From: Methylobacterium thuringiense
GTDB lineage: Bacteria; Pseudomonadota; Alphaproteobacteria; Rhizobiales; Beijerinckiaceae
Direction of reading: 5' to 3'
Assembly: GCF_022179645.1 (NCBI RefSeq)
Contig: NZ_BPRA01000015.1
Location: 62,001-126,000 of the forward strand
Length of the DNA: 64,000 bases
Shown here: piece by piece, positions 1 to 10,326 of the stretch
Numbering within the stretch: the first letter of the stretch is position 1
Layout of the letters: each line of letters begins with the position of its first letter
Translations under genes and position numbers: made by a program
Notes under the pieces: generated by a model
What the model was told of the DNA's origin: nothing
Seen by the model: only the letters and a program-made list of their open reading frames with translations
The model's database searches: none

Positions 1-363
1 CATCTCTGGGCGCAGGAGCCCGGCCACCCCAACCTGCTGCCGGCCTATTTCGAGGACGATCCGCAGGCAGCCGGCCTCGGCGATTCCTACGTGCGAAAAC
101 CCGTCTTTTCGCGGGAGGGCTCGAACATCGCGATCGTTCGCGAAGGCACCGTGCTGGCGCAGGAGCCGGGGCCCTATGGCGGCGAAGGCTGGATTCGGCA
201 GGCGCTCGCCGAACTGCCCCTGTTCGACGATCGCCGCCGCCCGGTAATCGGTTCCTGGATCGTCGGCGACGCGCCGGCCGGCCTCTGCATCCGCGAGGGC
301 CGCGGTGCCATCACCGGAAACGACGCGCTGTTCGTGCCCCACTACATCGAACCCGCGGCCTGA
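1..363 (+). CDS. Glutathionylspermidine synthase family protein, C-terminal part
   Basis: The reading frame is open from the first base of the window, so the gene starts upstream and only 120 C-terminal residues are visible. They carry the conserved end of the YgiC/YjfC (GSP_synth) ATP-grasp-like family: HPNLLPAY, YVRKPVFSREG, GPYGGEGWI, a PVIGSW-V-GD stretch, and an FVPHYIEP terminus. Family members ligate an amine or amino group to a peptide carboxylate using ATP, but the substrate of this subgroup is generally unknown. The gene ends about 60 nt before holC on the same strand. The family call is firm; the reaction is not. Confidence 0.85.
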   Translation, partial: HLWAQEPGHPNLLPAYFEDDPQAAGLGDSYVRKPVFSREGSNIAIVREGTVLAQEPGPYGGEGWIRQALAELPLFDDRRRPVIGSWIVGDAPAGLCIREGRGAITGNDALFVPHYIEPAA

Positions 364-424
364 GGCCGCGAGGCCGGATCATGCCGCTGCAGAACGCGCC
401 GTTCCGCGCTATGATGGGGCCATC

Positions 425-877
425 GTGACAGAGATCCTGTTCTATCACCTGCAGCGCCAGCCCCTCGAAAAGGTGCTGCCGAGCCTCGTCGAGAAATCGC
501 TGGAGCGGGGCTGGCAGGCCGCGATCCAGGTGATGAGCGAGGAGCGGATGTCGGCCCTCGACGACGGCCTCTGGACCTATTCCGACGACAGCTTCCTGCC
601 CCACGGCACCGAGCGCGACCCCGATGCCGCGTCGCAGCCGGTGGTGCTGACCTTGCGCGAGACCAACCCCAACGCCGCCGCGATCCGCTTCCTCGTCGAG
701 GGCGCGGCCCTACCGCCGGATGCGAACGCCTACGCCCGCATCTGCATCCTGTTCGACGGCACCGATTCCGATGCCCTCGCCCACGCCCGCGAGCAGTGGA
801 AGGGCGCCAAGGAGCAGGGCCACACCCTCGCCTACTGGCAGCAGGACGAGAATGGCCGGTGGAGCAAGAAGGCTTGA
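425..877 (+). CDS. holC: DNA polymerase III subunit chi
   Basis: This 150-residue protein has the chi hallmarks: an N-terminal ILFYHLQ strand, a helix with LPSLVEKSLERGW, the LDDGLWTYSDDSFLPHG segment, and a C-terminal half containing ICILFDG and a tryptophan in WKGAKEQGHTLAYW. Chi links the clamp loader (through psi) to SSB at the replication fork. A GTG start at 425 is chosen because family members begin immediately before TEILFYH, and upstream codons in the frame look like non-coding continuation. The Shine-Dalgarno is weak. Length fits alphaproteobacterial HolC. Confidence 0.9.
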   Translation: MTEILFYHLQRQPLEKVLPSLVEKSLERGWQAAIQVMSEERMSALDDGLWTYSDDSFLPHGTERDPDAASQPVVLTLRETNPNAAAIRFLVEGAALPPDANAYARICILFDGTDSDALAHAREQWKGAKEQGHTLAYWQQDENGRWSKKA

Positions 878-924
878 CGTTTTTTGCGGGTCCGCCCGCA
901 GCACAGACAGATCGGGACGACCGG

Positions 925-2667
925 ATGACGAATGTGCCCACCGGCAGACGCTGGCGCCTTCCCTCCCCCTTGTGGGGAGGGATCGAGGGTGGGGATGGCT
1001 CCGCTTGTTTCGGTAGCGGCAGGCGGAACCAACCCCACCTCCAACTCCTCCCAACAAGGGGGAGGAGAGGCGCGCGTTCGACAGTGGTGGCGGCTCTGAT
1101 AGCCCTCACGCCCCTCCCCTCCATCGCCCAATCGTCGCCGCACGGCCCACCAGAGGCCGCCCGCAAGGCCCCGGAGCGCGGGAGCGAGACCCGCGAAGGC
1201 CGCAAGCTGCCGGCGGATTCCTTCACCGAGCACAGCCTCGCCCTGCCCGGCGGCCGCACGATCGACTTCACCGCCACCGCCGGCAGCCTCGGCCTCGTCG
1301 ACGAATCCGGAAAGCTCCAGGCCGAGATCGCCTTCATCGCCTACGTGAAGAAGGGTGATGCCAAGGACGTCGCGAGCCGGCCGGTGAGCTTCGCCATCAA
1401 TGGCGGCCCGGGCGCGGCGTCGGCCTATCTCAACATCGGCGCGCTCGGCCCGTGGCGCCTGCCGACCGACGGAACGAGCATCAGCCCGTCGCAAAAGATC
1501 GCGCTGCAGCCGAACGCCGAGACTTGGCTGGACTTCACCGATCTCGTCTTCATCGACCCCGTCGGCACCGGCTACAGCCGCGCCGCCGACGGCGACGGCA
1601 AGAGCTACTGGAACGTCGATGGCGACGCCTCGGTGCTCGCCTCGTCGATCGCCCGCTACCTGCGCCAGAACGACCGCATGGCCTCGCCGAAATTCTACGT
1701 CGGCGAGAGCTACGGCGGCTTTCGCGGTCCGCTGATCGCAAGCAAGCTGCAGGAGGAGATCGGCGTCGGGCTCTCGGGCCTCGTGCTGCTGTCGCCTGTG
1801 CTCGACTTCGCCTGGCTGCAATCGGCCCGCACCACGCCCTGGGGCTTCGTCACCCGCCTGCCCTCGCTGGCCGCGGCGGCGCTCGAGCGCTCGGGTGCGG
1901 TGCCGACGCGGAGCCTGATGGCGGAGGCCGAGCGCTACGCTGCGGGCGATTATCTTACCGACCTCCTGAAGGGCCCCGGCGATACAGAGGCCGTCGCGCG
2001 TCTCTCCGGCCGGGTGTCGGCCCTGACCGGCCTCGATCCCGAGACGACGCGGCGCCAGGCCGGGCGCCCGACGACCAACAGCTATCAGCGCGAGATCGGC
2101 CGCGATCTCGGCCGCGTGTCGTCGGCCTACGACACCTCCGTCACCGGTTGGGACCCGGACCCGACCGCACCGCATTCGGGCTTCGAGGATCCCGTGCTTA
2201 CGGCCCTGCAGGCCCCGCTGACGAGCGCGATGGTCGAGCTCTACGGGAAGACGTTGAACTGGCGCGTGACCAACATGCGCTACGAGCTTCTCAACGGAGC
2301 CGTGAACCGCGGCTGGTCCTGGGGTTCGGGCCGCAGCGCTCCCGAAGTGATGGGCGCGCTCAAGGGCATCCTGTCTCTCGACGGGTCGCTGCGGGTGCTG
2401 GTGGCGCACGGCTACACCGACCTCGTCACGCCGTACTTCACCTCGAAGCTTCTGATCGACCAGATGCCGGCCTATGGCGGTGGTGAGCGCCTGAAGCTCG
2501 CCGTTTATCCGGGCGGCCACATGTTCTATGCGAGGGCGGATTCGCGGGCCGCCTTCCATGCCGACGCGGCCGACATGTTCGCGCGCGCCCTCCAGGCCCG
2601 GTCCGACGGCGCCGCGCGGACACCGGGCACCGCGCGCGACGGCACACAGGAGCGCCCGACCCCTTGA
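925..2667 (+). CDS. S10 family serine carboxypeptidase-like protein, exported
   Basis: A 580-residue alpha/beta-hydrolase peptidase. The oxyanion motif NGGPG lies near residue 155, the nucleophile is Ser262 in GESYGG, the acidic residue is the Asp of GYTDLVTPY, and the catalytic His is in PGGHMFY near the C-terminus. These are the S10 triad, so a periplasmic carboxypeptidase role is likely. The N-terminus is odd: residues 1-10 are followed by about 40 residues encoded by an imperfect palindrome, and only then by the hydrophobic core STVVAALIAL and an SIA-Q cleavage site. Starting at ATG 925 keeps the insertion inside the signal region. Alternative GTG starts at 1084/1087 would lie just after it, with a GGAGGAG tract of the palindrome upstream. 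Confidence 0.88.
   Translation: MTNVPTGRRWRLPSPLWGGIEGGDGSACFGSGRRNQPHLQLLPTRGRRGARSTVVAALIALTPLPSIAQSSPHGPPEAARKAPERGSETREGRKLPADSFTEHSLALPGGRTIDFTATAGSLGLVDESGKLQAEIAFIAYVKKGDAKDVASRPVSFAINGGPGAASAYLNIGALGPWRLPTDGTSISPSQKIALQPNAETWLDFTDLVFIDPVGTGYSRAADGDGKSYWNVDGDASVLASSIARYLRQNDRMASPKFYVGESYGGFRGPLIASKLQEEIGVGLSGLVLLSPVLDFAWLQSARTTPWGFVTRLPSLAAAALERSGAVPTRSLMAEAERYAAGDYLTDLLKGPGDTEAVARLSGRVSALTGLDPETTRRQAGRPTTNSYQREIGRDLGRVSSAYDTSVTGWDPDPTAPHSGFEDPVLTALQAPLTSAMVELYGKTLNWRVTNMRYELLNGAVNRGWSWGSGRSAPEVMGALKGILSLDGSLRVLVAHGYTDLVTPYFTSKLLIDQMPAYGGGERLKLAVYPGGHMFYARADSRAAFHADAADMFARALQARSDGAARTPGTARDGTQERPTP
955..1072. repeat. Imperfect palindromic element inside a signal-peptide coding region
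   Basis: Two 50-nt arms (955-1004 and the reverse complement of 1023-1072) match at about 40 of 50 positions, separated by an 18-nt loop. Both arms carry a CCTCCCCCTTGT core. The element lies within the S10 peptidase reading frame between the basic n-region and the hydrophobic core. The reading frame stays open through it. It is low-complexity in protein (PSPLWGG, LLPTRGRRG) and looks like an inserted palindromic element rather than native protein sequence. Confidence 0.75.
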
Positions 2668-3071
2668 TCCGCCCCAAGCACCTCCTAATCCTGCTCGCCG
2701 CGACGAGCCTCGGCCTGCTCGGGGCCTGCACGAGCACCGAGGATCGCGCGTCGGCACGCCAGCCGCCGCAAGCCAGCGCCGCGCCGCAGGCTGCCCTTGC
2801 TCCGCCGACCGCGCCTTCTGCGCCGGCCTTCAGCGGCCCGGTCCTCGATGGCGGCGGCACCTGCACCGGCGCCGTGCCGACGGCTGCGAGCGCCATCGCG
2901 CCCGGTATCGGCGAATGCGAACTCGTCCGCCTCAAGGGCCGGCCGCCCACCGACGTCCTCGTCGGCGAGGGCCGCTCGGGCCGCGAGGTTCAGGTGCTCT
3001 ACAACGAGCCGGGCGCGAAGGAATTGTACTTCTTCGTCAACAACAAGCTCGACCGGATCGTGAAGTCGTAG
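2664..3071 (+). CDS. Small lipoprotein, hypothetical
   Basis: 135 residues with a type II signal peptide: a basic start, a hydrophobic stretch LLILLAATSLGLL and a lipobox ending GAC, so Cys22 would be lipidated. An Ala/Pro-rich linker follows, then a compact domain (about residues 70-135) containing GECELVRLKGRPP and ELYFFVNNKLDRIV. This is loosely reminiscent of SmpA/BamE-like folds, but I do not assign it. The TTG start overlaps the peptidase stop (TTGA) with AGGAG about 12 nt upstream, so translation is probably coupled to the peptidase and the two proteins may act together in the envelope. Confidence 0.75.
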   Translation: MIRPKHLLILLAATSLGLLGACTSTEDRASARQPPQASAAPQAALAPPTAPSAPAFSGPVLDGGGTCTGAVPTAASAIAPGIGECELVRLKGRPPTDVLVGEGRSGREVQVLYNEPGAKELYFFVNNKLDRIVKS

Positions 3072-3174
3072 GCGACCCGGATCGTCTGTGTGGCATCGGC
3101 GCGTCCGGCGAATTTCTCAGGAACGGTATCGGGCTCCCTCGGTTTCCCGGGCATACAACCGAGGAGATATCGTC

Positions 3175-3735
3175 ATGAAAAAACGCGCCCTCGCAGCCGC
3201 CTGCCTGTTGCTCGCGACTCCCGTTCTCGCCGAGACCGGCAACAAGACGGTCGGCGAGCAGACCAAATCCGTCGGCGAGCAGACCGGCGTGAATTCCCTG
3301 ATCGGCGCCAGCCCGACGACCCAGGATTTCGTCACGGCCGTCGCGATCAGCGACATGTTCGAGAAGCAGTCGAGCCAGCTCGCCGAGGAGCGTGCGGACG
3401 ACAAGACCAAGACCTTCGCCAAGCAGATGGTTGCGGATCATTCGAAGACGACGGACGAGCTCAAGGCGCTGGTCACCGGCGGCAAGATCAAGGCCGAACT
3501 CCCCACCGCCCTCGACAGCACGCACCAGAGCAAGATCGACAAGCTCAAGGGCCTGAAGGGTGACGACTTCACCAAGCAGTTCCAGTCCGATCAGGTCAGC
3601 GCGCACAAGACCGCCGTCGACCTGTTCAAGCGCTATGCGGAGGGCGGCGAGAACGCCGATCTGAAGGCCTGGGCCGCCAAGACGCAGCCCCACTTGGAGG
3701 AGCATCTCAAGTTGGCGCAGGACCTGCAGAGATAG
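3175..3735 (+). CDS. DUF4142 domain-containing exported protein
   Basis: 186 residues. There is a clear Sec signal peptide (KKRALAAACLLLATPVLA, cleavage after AETG or nearby). A helical DUF4142 domain follows, from about residue 45 to the end, with the family pattern FVTAVAISDMFE, a KTFAKQMVADHSK segment, and LEEHLKLAQDLQ at the C-terminus. A strong GAGGAG ribosome site precedes the ATG. DUF4142 proteins are periplasmic or surface proteins linked to stress survival, with no established activity. A duplicated short motif, KTVGEQTKSVGEQT, sits just after the signal peptide. Confidence 0.88.
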   Translation: MKKRALAAACLLLATPVLAETGNKTVGEQTKSVGEQTGVNSLIGASPTTQDFVTAVAISDMFEKQSSQLAEERADDKTKTFAKQMVADHSKTTDELKALVTGGKIKAELPTALDSTHQSKIDKLKGLKGDDFTKQFQSDQVSAHKTAVDLFKRYAEGGENADLKAWAAKTQPHLEEHLKLAQDLQR

Positions 3736-3805
3736 GGACGGATCGGCGGGAACCGGACGACCGGATTTCCGCCGAAACCGACCGCTTGCTACCTCATCAT
3801 GCTTT

Positions 3806-3834
3806 GATATTCTGGTCAGCATGACCAGAATATC
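3806..3834. promoter_or_regulatory. 29-bp perfect palindrome over the antitoxin start codon
   Basis: Arms of 13 bp, GATATTCTGGTCA and its exact reverse complement, flank a 3-nt centre whose last base is the A of the ATG at 3821. No Shine-Dalgarno precedes the ATG, and an AT-rich -10-like segment lies in the left arm. An antitoxin autorepression operator is the natural reading, possibly on a leaderless transcript. Confidence 0.7.
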
Positions 3835-4105
3835 GAGATTTGCGGGCGAGCGGCGACGCTGGCGGCTACAGGACGCAAAAGCCCGTTTCAGCGAACTGGT
3901 GCGAACCGCTCGGAGTGAGGGCCCCCAACACGTCACGGTGCACGGCCGCGACCAAGTAGTCGTCATCTCCGCAGAAGAATTTCAGCGCTTGAACGGTGAT
4001 CGAAGCGGCCAAAGTCTGGTCGCTGCAGTTCAGGCATCTCCCTACCGCGAGGTCGAGATCGAACCCGAGCGCAATGCCATGCCCATACGCCACGTTGTGC
4101 TATGA
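3821..4105 (+). CDS. Phd/YefM-type antitoxin
   Basis: 94 residues. The N-terminal part has the Phd pattern WRLQDAKARFSELVRTARSEGPQHVTVHGRDQ split over two strands and a helix, ending VVVISAEEFQRL. This is the DNA-binding dimerisation domain, and the acidic C-terminal tail would wrap the toxin. The stop overlaps the toxin start by 4 nt (ATGA), so the two are translationally coupled. The start at 3821 lies inside a perfect palindrome. Base composition is lower in GC than the neighbouring core genes, in keeping with horizontal acquisition. Confidence 0.88.
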   Translation: MTRISRFAGERRRWRLQDAKARFSELVRTARSEGPQHVTVHGRDQVVVISAEEFQRLNGDRSGQSLVAAVQASPYREVEIEPERNAMPIRHVVL

Positions 4106-4542
4106 CGGGCTGGTTGTTGGATACGAACATCCTATCGGAATTACGCCGGCCACGCCCGGAGAAGAAAGTCGTAGCCTTCGTATCGGCTCAGCCTCTGGAG
4201 TCGCTTCACGTCAGTACGGTCACGCTCGCCGAAATTCGCTTTGGGATCGAGCAGCTTTCTGACGCGGGACGCCGAGCCGAACTCAACGCGTGGCTGATGC
4301 ACGAGGTCAGGCCGACATTTGGGCAGCGAGTGCTTGCGGTTAGCGAAGACGCGATGCTGACGTGGCGGCTTCTGGTCGAGGATGGCCGCAAGGCGAGGCA
4401 TACGTTCTCTCAGCCGGATCTCATCATTGCCGCGACAGCACTTCGGCACGGCCTGACTGTGGTGACACGCGATACCGAAGACTATCGACGGGCGCGCGTG
4501 CTGCTGTTCAACCCATGGGTCGATCGTTGGCCAACGAGCTAA
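4102..4542 (+). CDS. vapC: VapC/FitB-type PIN-domain toxin
   Basis: 146 residues spanning one PIN domain. The expected acidic metal-binding residues are all visible: Asp7 in LLDTNIL, Glu44 in TLAEIRFG, Asp106 in QPDLIIAATA, and Asp124 in VTRDTEDY. Such toxins are Mg2+-dependent ribonucleases, often cutting tRNA, and are held inactive by the upstream-encoded antitoxin. The ATG start overlaps the antitoxin stop. The gene ends 6 nt before the convergent aminotransferase gene. The RNA target cannot be deduced. Confidence 0.9.
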   Translation: MTGWLLDTNILSELRRPRPEKKVVAFVSAQPLESLHVSTVTLAEIRFGIEQLSDAGRRAELNAWLMHEVRPTFGQRVLAVSEDAMLTWRLLVEDGRKARHTFSQPDLIIAATALRHGLTVVTRDTEDYRRARVLLFNPWVDRWPTS

Positions 4543-4548
4543 AGCCAC

Positions 4549-6292
<1,744 letters not shown>

Positions 6293-7690
6293 TCAGATGC
6301 CTCCGAATACCCAGCGCAGCCGCGAGAGGAAACCGCCCGATGCGGGCGCACCCTTGCGTTTCGTCTCGTCGCCCCTTGGCTCGACAGCGATCGACGCCTT
6401 CACGAGACCGAGCGCCGCCGTGTCGGTGGTTTCGCGATCGATAAGGATGAGCGAGCCGGTGTCGCGGTTGTCGGCATAGGGATCGACGGCAACCTCGCGA
6501 TCGAGATTCAGCGTCACCTCGCCGATGTCGTTGATACCGAGCTTGTCGGCCGCCACGGTCTGCCCCGTCTCCAGATCGATCCGGCTACGAACCGCCTTGA
6601 CCACGGCGTTGGTGGTGACGGTGCCGATCTTGGCCCAGAGACTCGCGCCCGGGATCAGGTCGGTCTCGGAAGCCCAGAACAGGCGGACGTCGAGCGTGTC
6701 AGTGACGGTCAGCGGCGCGTCGGCGGTAGCGATCACCGCGCCACGCGAGGCGTCGACCTCGTCGGCAAGCACGATCGTCACTGACTGGCCCTCGCTGGCA
6801 CGCGGCAAGTCGCCGTCGGCCGTGTAGATCCGCGCGATGGTCGAGGTCTTGCCGGATGGCGAGACTACGACCTTGTCGCCCGGCGCGGCCGAGCCCGAGG
6901 CGATGAGGCCCGAGAAGCCGCGGAACTCGGAATTGGGCCGATTGACCCACTGCACCGGAAGGCGAAACGGCGCGGCGCGTTCCTCGGATTTGACCGGCAC
7001 TTCTTCGAGGTAACGCAGCAACGGTCCCCCGGTGTACCAGGTCGCCGCCGTGCCCGGCAGGACGACGTTGTCGCCGTTCTTGGCCGAGAGTGGAATCGGG
7101 CGGATCTCGTTGAAACCTAGGGGGGCGGCGAACTCGCGAAAGCCGGCGACGATGCGGTCGAAGGTGTCCTGCGACCAGCCGGACAGGTCCATCTTGTTCA
7201 CTGCCAGCGCCACCCGCTTGATGCCTAGCAGCGAGACTAGGATGGCATGGCGCCGGGTCTGGCGCGTGAGGCCCTGACGGGCGTCCACCAAAATCACGGC
7301 CACGTCGGCCGTCGAGGCGCCAGTCGCCATGTTGCGGGTATACTGCTCGTGGCCAGGCGTGTCTGCGACGATGAACGAGCGGCTTTCCGTCGAGAAGAAG
7401 CGGTAGGCCACGTCGATCGTGATGCCCTGCTCGCGCTCGGCCTGCAGGCCGTCGACGAGGAGGGCGAGGTCGATCTCCTGGCCCTGCGTGCCGTGCTTCC
7501 GCGAATCGCGCTGCAACGCCGTGACCTGGTCGTCGAAGATCTGCTTGGTGTCGTGAAGCAGGCGGCCGATCAGGGTCGACTTACCATCGTCGACGGAGCC
7601 GCAGGCGATGAAGCGCAGGACTTCCTTGTTCTGGTGCGTATGCAGGAAGGCTTCGTAGCCGAAGGCCTCGGGGGACTGATGGATGGTCAT
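6293..7690 (-). CDS. cysN: Sulfate adenylyltransferase subunit 1 (GTPase)
   Basis: 465 residues, EF-Tu-like. The G1 motif GSVDDGKST occupies residues 31-39, G3 is DTPGHEQYTRNM, and G4 is NKMDLSGW. Beta-barrel domains 2 and 3 follow. There is no C-terminal APS kinase domain, consistent with direct APS reduction by the adjacent CysH. With CysD it makes APS from ATP and sulfate, driven by GTP hydrolysis. Its ATG overlaps the cysD stop by one base (TGATG), so the two subunits are translationally coupled. Confidence 0.95.
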   Translation of the reverse strand: MTIHQSPEAFGYEAFLHTHQNKEVLRFIACGSVDDGKSTLIGRLLHDTKQIFDDQVTALQRDSRKHGTQGQEIDLALLVDGLQAEREQGITIDVAYRFFSTESRSFIVADTPGHEQYTRNMATGASTADVAVILVDARQGLTRQTRRHAILVSLLGIKRVALAVNKMDLSGWSQDTFDRIVAGFREFAAPLGFNEIRPIPLSAKNGDNVVLPGTAATWYTGGPLLRYLEEVPVKSEERAAPFRLPVQWVNRPNSEFRGFSGLIASGSAAPGDKVVVSPSGKTSTIARIYTADGDLPRASEGQSVTIVLADEVDASRGAVIATADAPLTVTDTLDVRLFWASETDLIPGASLWAKIGTVTTNAVVKAVRSRIDLETGQTVAADKLGINDIGEVTLNLDREVAVDPYADNRDTGSLILIDRETTDTAALGLVKASIAVEPRGDETKRKGAPASGGFLSRLRWVFGGI

Positions 7691-8640
7691 CAGAAATAGC
7701 CCTCCTGCTTCTTACGCTCCATGGCACCGGAGCCGTCCTTGTCGATGACGCGGCCCTGACGTTCCGAGGTGCGGGCGGCCAGCGTCTCGCCGACGATCTC
7801 GGGCAACGTCGTTGCCGGGCTCTCGACGGCACCGGTCAACGGGTAGCAGCCCAGCGTGCGGAACCGGACGAGCCGGTTCTGCACGGTCTCGCCGGGCTCC
7901 AGCGGTAGGCGGTCGTCGTCCACCATGATGAGCTGGCCGTCGCGCTCCACCACGGGGCGCTCGGCCGCGAAATAGAGAGGCACGATCGGTATCTTTTCCT
8001 GCTCGATGTAAAGCCAGATATCGAGCTCGGTCCAGTTCGAGAGCGGAAACACGCGGAAGCTCTCGCCGCGCCGCTTCTTGTAATTGTACAGGTGCCAGGG
8101 TTCGGCGCGCTGGCGCTTCGGATCCCAGCGGTGCTGCGCATTGCGCAGCGAGACGATGCGCTCCTTGGCGCGGCTGGCCTCCTCGTCGCGGCGGGCGCCG
8201 CCGAAGGCCGCGTCGAACTTGTACTTGTCCAATGCCTGCCGCAGGGCCTGCGTCTTCATCACGTCGGTATGGACTTCCGAGCCGTGGCTAAACGGGCCGA
8301 TGCCCTTGGCGATCCCGTCCTGATTGGTATGAACGATGAGCTCGAGCCCAAGCTCCTTCACCCGCCGATCGCGAAAGGCGATCATCTCCCTGAACTTCCA
8401 GGTCGTATCGACGTGGAGCAGCGGGAACGGCAGCTTGCCCGGCGCAAACGCCTTCAGCGCCAGATGCAGCAGCACCGACGAATCCTTGCCGATCGAATAG
8501 AGCATCACCGGAAGCTCGGTCTCGGCGACCGTCTCGCGGAAGATATGGATGCTCTCGGCTTCGAGACGCTGCAAATGCGTCAAGCGCGCCCGCGAGGGCG
8601 TGGCCAGACCCGACGGTTTTTCGGCAATGGCGCCGCTCAT
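7690..8640 (-). CDS. cysD: Sulfate adenylyltransferase subunit 2
   Basis: 316 residues. The PP-loop ATP-binding motif appears as [13 protein letters not shown], followed by HVDTTWKF, a [14 protein letters not shown] segment, and the [17 protein letters not shown] block typical of CysD. The C-terminus ends KKQEGYF, also characteristic. It is the catalytic subunit forming adenosine 5'-phosphosulfate. The start at 8640 overlaps the cysH stop by one base, and its stop overlaps cysN by one base. Longer upstream starts would run into cysH and lack homology. Confidence 0.95.
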   Translation of the reverse strand: MSGAIAEKPSGLATPSRARLTHLQRLEAESIHIFRETVAETELPVMLYSIGKDSSVLLHLALKAFAPGKLPFPLLHVDTTWKFREMIAFRDRRVKELGLELIVHTNQDGIAKGIGPFSHGSEVHTDVMKTQALRQALDKYKFDAAFGGARRDEEASRAKERIVSLRNAQHRWDPKRQRAEPWHLYNYKKRRGESFRVFPLSNWTELDIWLYIEQEKIPIVPLYFAAERPVVERDGQLIMVDDDRLPLEPGETVQNRLVRFRTLGCYPLTGAVESPATTLPEIVGETLAARTSERQGRVIDKDGSGAMERKKQEGYF

Positions 8641-9449
8641 CAAACCAATTCCCTTCTGTTGTCCCGTGAGGATGCGGCGCGTGCCGGCTCCTCGAACGCC
8701 GCCGGCTCCTCGCCCGGCTCGACATCGGCCTCGGGCGCGTGGAGGTGCAGCCCGCACTCCTTCTTGGATTCCTGTTCCCACCACCAGCGCCCGGCCCGCT
8801 CATCCTCGCCGATCTTCACGGCGCGGGTGCAGGGCGCACAGCCGATCGAGGGAAAACCGCGATCGTGGAGCGCGTTGTAAGGAATGAACTGGTCCTTGAC
8901 GAAGGCGTCGACCTGCGCCCGGGTCCAATCCGCCAGCGGATTGACCTTGATCAAGCCGCGATCGTCGTCGGCCTCGGCGAGCGGCGTGTCGGCGCGGTTT
9001 GCCGACTGCCCGGCGCGCAAGCCGGTGAACCAGCCTGCGGCTTGGTCCAGCGCCCGGCCAAGCGGCTCGACCTTGCGGAAGCCGCAGCAGGCCTGCCGCG
9101 CCGCGACGGAATGGCGAAAGCCATTGATCCCCTCGGCCGCGACAAAGGCCTCCTCGGACTTCCGCTCGGGTGCGTAGGACCGGATGCGGATGCCGTAGGC
9201 CGACTCGGTTTCCGCCCAGACATCGTATGTTTCGGGAAAGAGGCGGCCGGTATCGAGGGTTACGATCTCGGTGCGTCCCTTGGCCATCGCGATCGCGTGG
9301 GTGACCACCTGATCCTCGATGCCGAGGCTCGTCGTGAAGACGAGGCGGCCGGAGAGTTCTGATTCCACGAGGCGGATGCGGGCGATGAGATCGAGCCCCG
9401 CCATCCGTGCGGCGAGCCTCTCGGCCTGCTGTGCGAGAGCGACGGTCAT
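8640..9449 (-). CDS. cysH: Assimilatory adenylylsulfate (APS) reductase
   Basis: 269 residues. The two cysteine pairs that bind a [4Fe-4S] cluster in APS-type reductases are present: Cys121-Cys122 in QACCGFRK and Cys204/Cys207 in IGCAPCTR. The catalytic cysteine is Cys232 in KKECGLH. Substrate recognition is seen in [10 protein letters not shown] and [12 protein letters not shown]. It reduces APS to sulfite and AMP with thioredoxin. The C-terminal tail after the ECGLH motif is longer than usual and acidic/Ala-rich. First gene of cysHDN, divergent from the Lrp-type regulator. Confidence 0.95.
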   Translation of the reverse strand: MTVALAQQAERLAARMAGLDLIARIRLVESELSGRLVFTTSLGIEDQVVTHAIAMAKGRTEIVTLDTGRLFPETYDVWAETESAYGIRIRSYAPERKSEEAFVAAEGINGFRHSVAARQACCGFRKVEPLGRALDQAAGWFTGLRAGQSANRADTPLAEADDDRGLIKVNPLADWTRAQVDAFVKDQFIPYNALHDRGFPSIGCAPCTRAVKIGEDERAGRWWWEQESKKECGLHLHAPEADVEPGEEPAAFEEPARAASSRDNRRELV

Positions 9450-9507
9450 ATCGGTGTGTCCGTAGATGTCTTTTTGCCGCTTGAGCTTGACCCGGTTGTC
9501 TACGACC

Positions 9508-9536
9508 TGACATGTTCGCTATACAGAACACTGTCA
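9508..9536. promoter_or_regulatory. Candidate operator in the cysH-lrp divergent region
   Basis: A strong dyad: TGACATGTTC (9508-9517), an 8-nt AT-rich centre, and GAACACTGTCA (9526-9536), whose reverse complement differs from the left arm only by one extra G. It lies about 60 nt upstream of the cysH start and in front of the divergent Lrp/AsnC-type gene, so it is a good candidate site for that regulator or another sulfur regulator. Confidence 0.5.
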
Positions 9537-9693
9537 AGGCGCCAGTGGTGCGGATCTGCCGTCTGGCAGCGCAGCATTTCGTGAGCGGGAAACCGGAAAA
9601 GCGACGATTCGTTGCCTTTCTGCGGAAGATCCTTCTCAGGCCGGGTGCCGCAGCACACGTCGGGGCCGGCAGTGCCGACACCAACCAAGGCCC

Positions 9694-10227
9694 ATGCCGG
9701 GCGCCAATTATCGAGAGGCCCTCTTGGACGCCATCGACCTGAAGATCCTCGCCCTCCTGCAGAAGGATGCGACCCTCTCGATCGCCGCCATCGGCGAGCA
9801 GGTCGGGCTGTCGCAGACCCCCTGCTGGAAGCGCATCCAGCGCCTGGAAGCCGACGGCGTCATCGACCGGCGCGTGGCCGTGCTCGATCCCGTGAAGCTC
9901 GGTCTCGGGCTCACCGTCTTTGTCTCTATCGAGACGTCCGACCATTCCAAGGAATGGCTGGAGCGTTTCGCGTCGGACATCGCGGCGATGCCGGAGGTGC
10001 TGGAGTTCTACCGGATGGCCGGCGACGTCGACTACATGCTGCGCGTCGTGGTGGCCGACATGCGGGCCTACGACCTGTTCTACAAGAACCTGATCGCCAC
10101 GCTGCCTCTGAAGAACGTGACCTCGCGCTTCGCCATGGAGAAGGTGAAATCGACCACGGCCCTGCCCCTGCCGGCACCGCCTCCCCGCGGCCGCATCGCT
10201 CCGCAGCTTGCGGTTGTCGGAGAATAA
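9694..10227 (+). CDS. Lrp/AsnC family transcriptional regulator
   Basis: 177 residues from ATG 9694. An N-terminal winged HTH (LDAIDLKILALLQKDA, then IAAIGEQVGLSQTPCWKRIQRLE) is followed by a RAM/AsnC ligand domain with VFVSIETSDHS and GDVDYMLRVVVADM. Homologues usually begin at the (L/M)DAIDLKIL segment, so a TTG at 9724 with GAGAGG upstream is a credible alternative start. It lies between cysHDN and cysJI, so it probably senses an amino acid (cysteine or methionine by inference) and controls sulfate assimilation. Confidence 0.9.
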   Translation: MPGANYREALLDAIDLKILALLQKDATLSIAAIGEQVGLSQTPCWKRIQRLEADGVIDRRVAVLDPVKLGLGLTVFVSIETSDHSKEWLERFASDIAAMPEVLEFYRMAGDVDYMLRVVVADMRAYDLFYKNLIATLPLKNVTSRFAMEKVKSTTALPLPAPPPRGRIAPQLAVVGE

Positions 10228-10326
10228 TCTTCTTTTTGCGACGCGACGGCAGGTCACACTTTCTCCGTCTCGGTCGTCCTGTAAAAAGAACAACTCTTCG
10301 TTGACAGCGGCCCGTCCGCGAACGAC

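Noticed and set aside
832-2757. Long minus-strand open frame opposite the S10 peptidase
   Set aside because: High-GC shadow of the peptidase with Arg/Gly-rich composition; the plus-strand frame contains the catalytic motifs.
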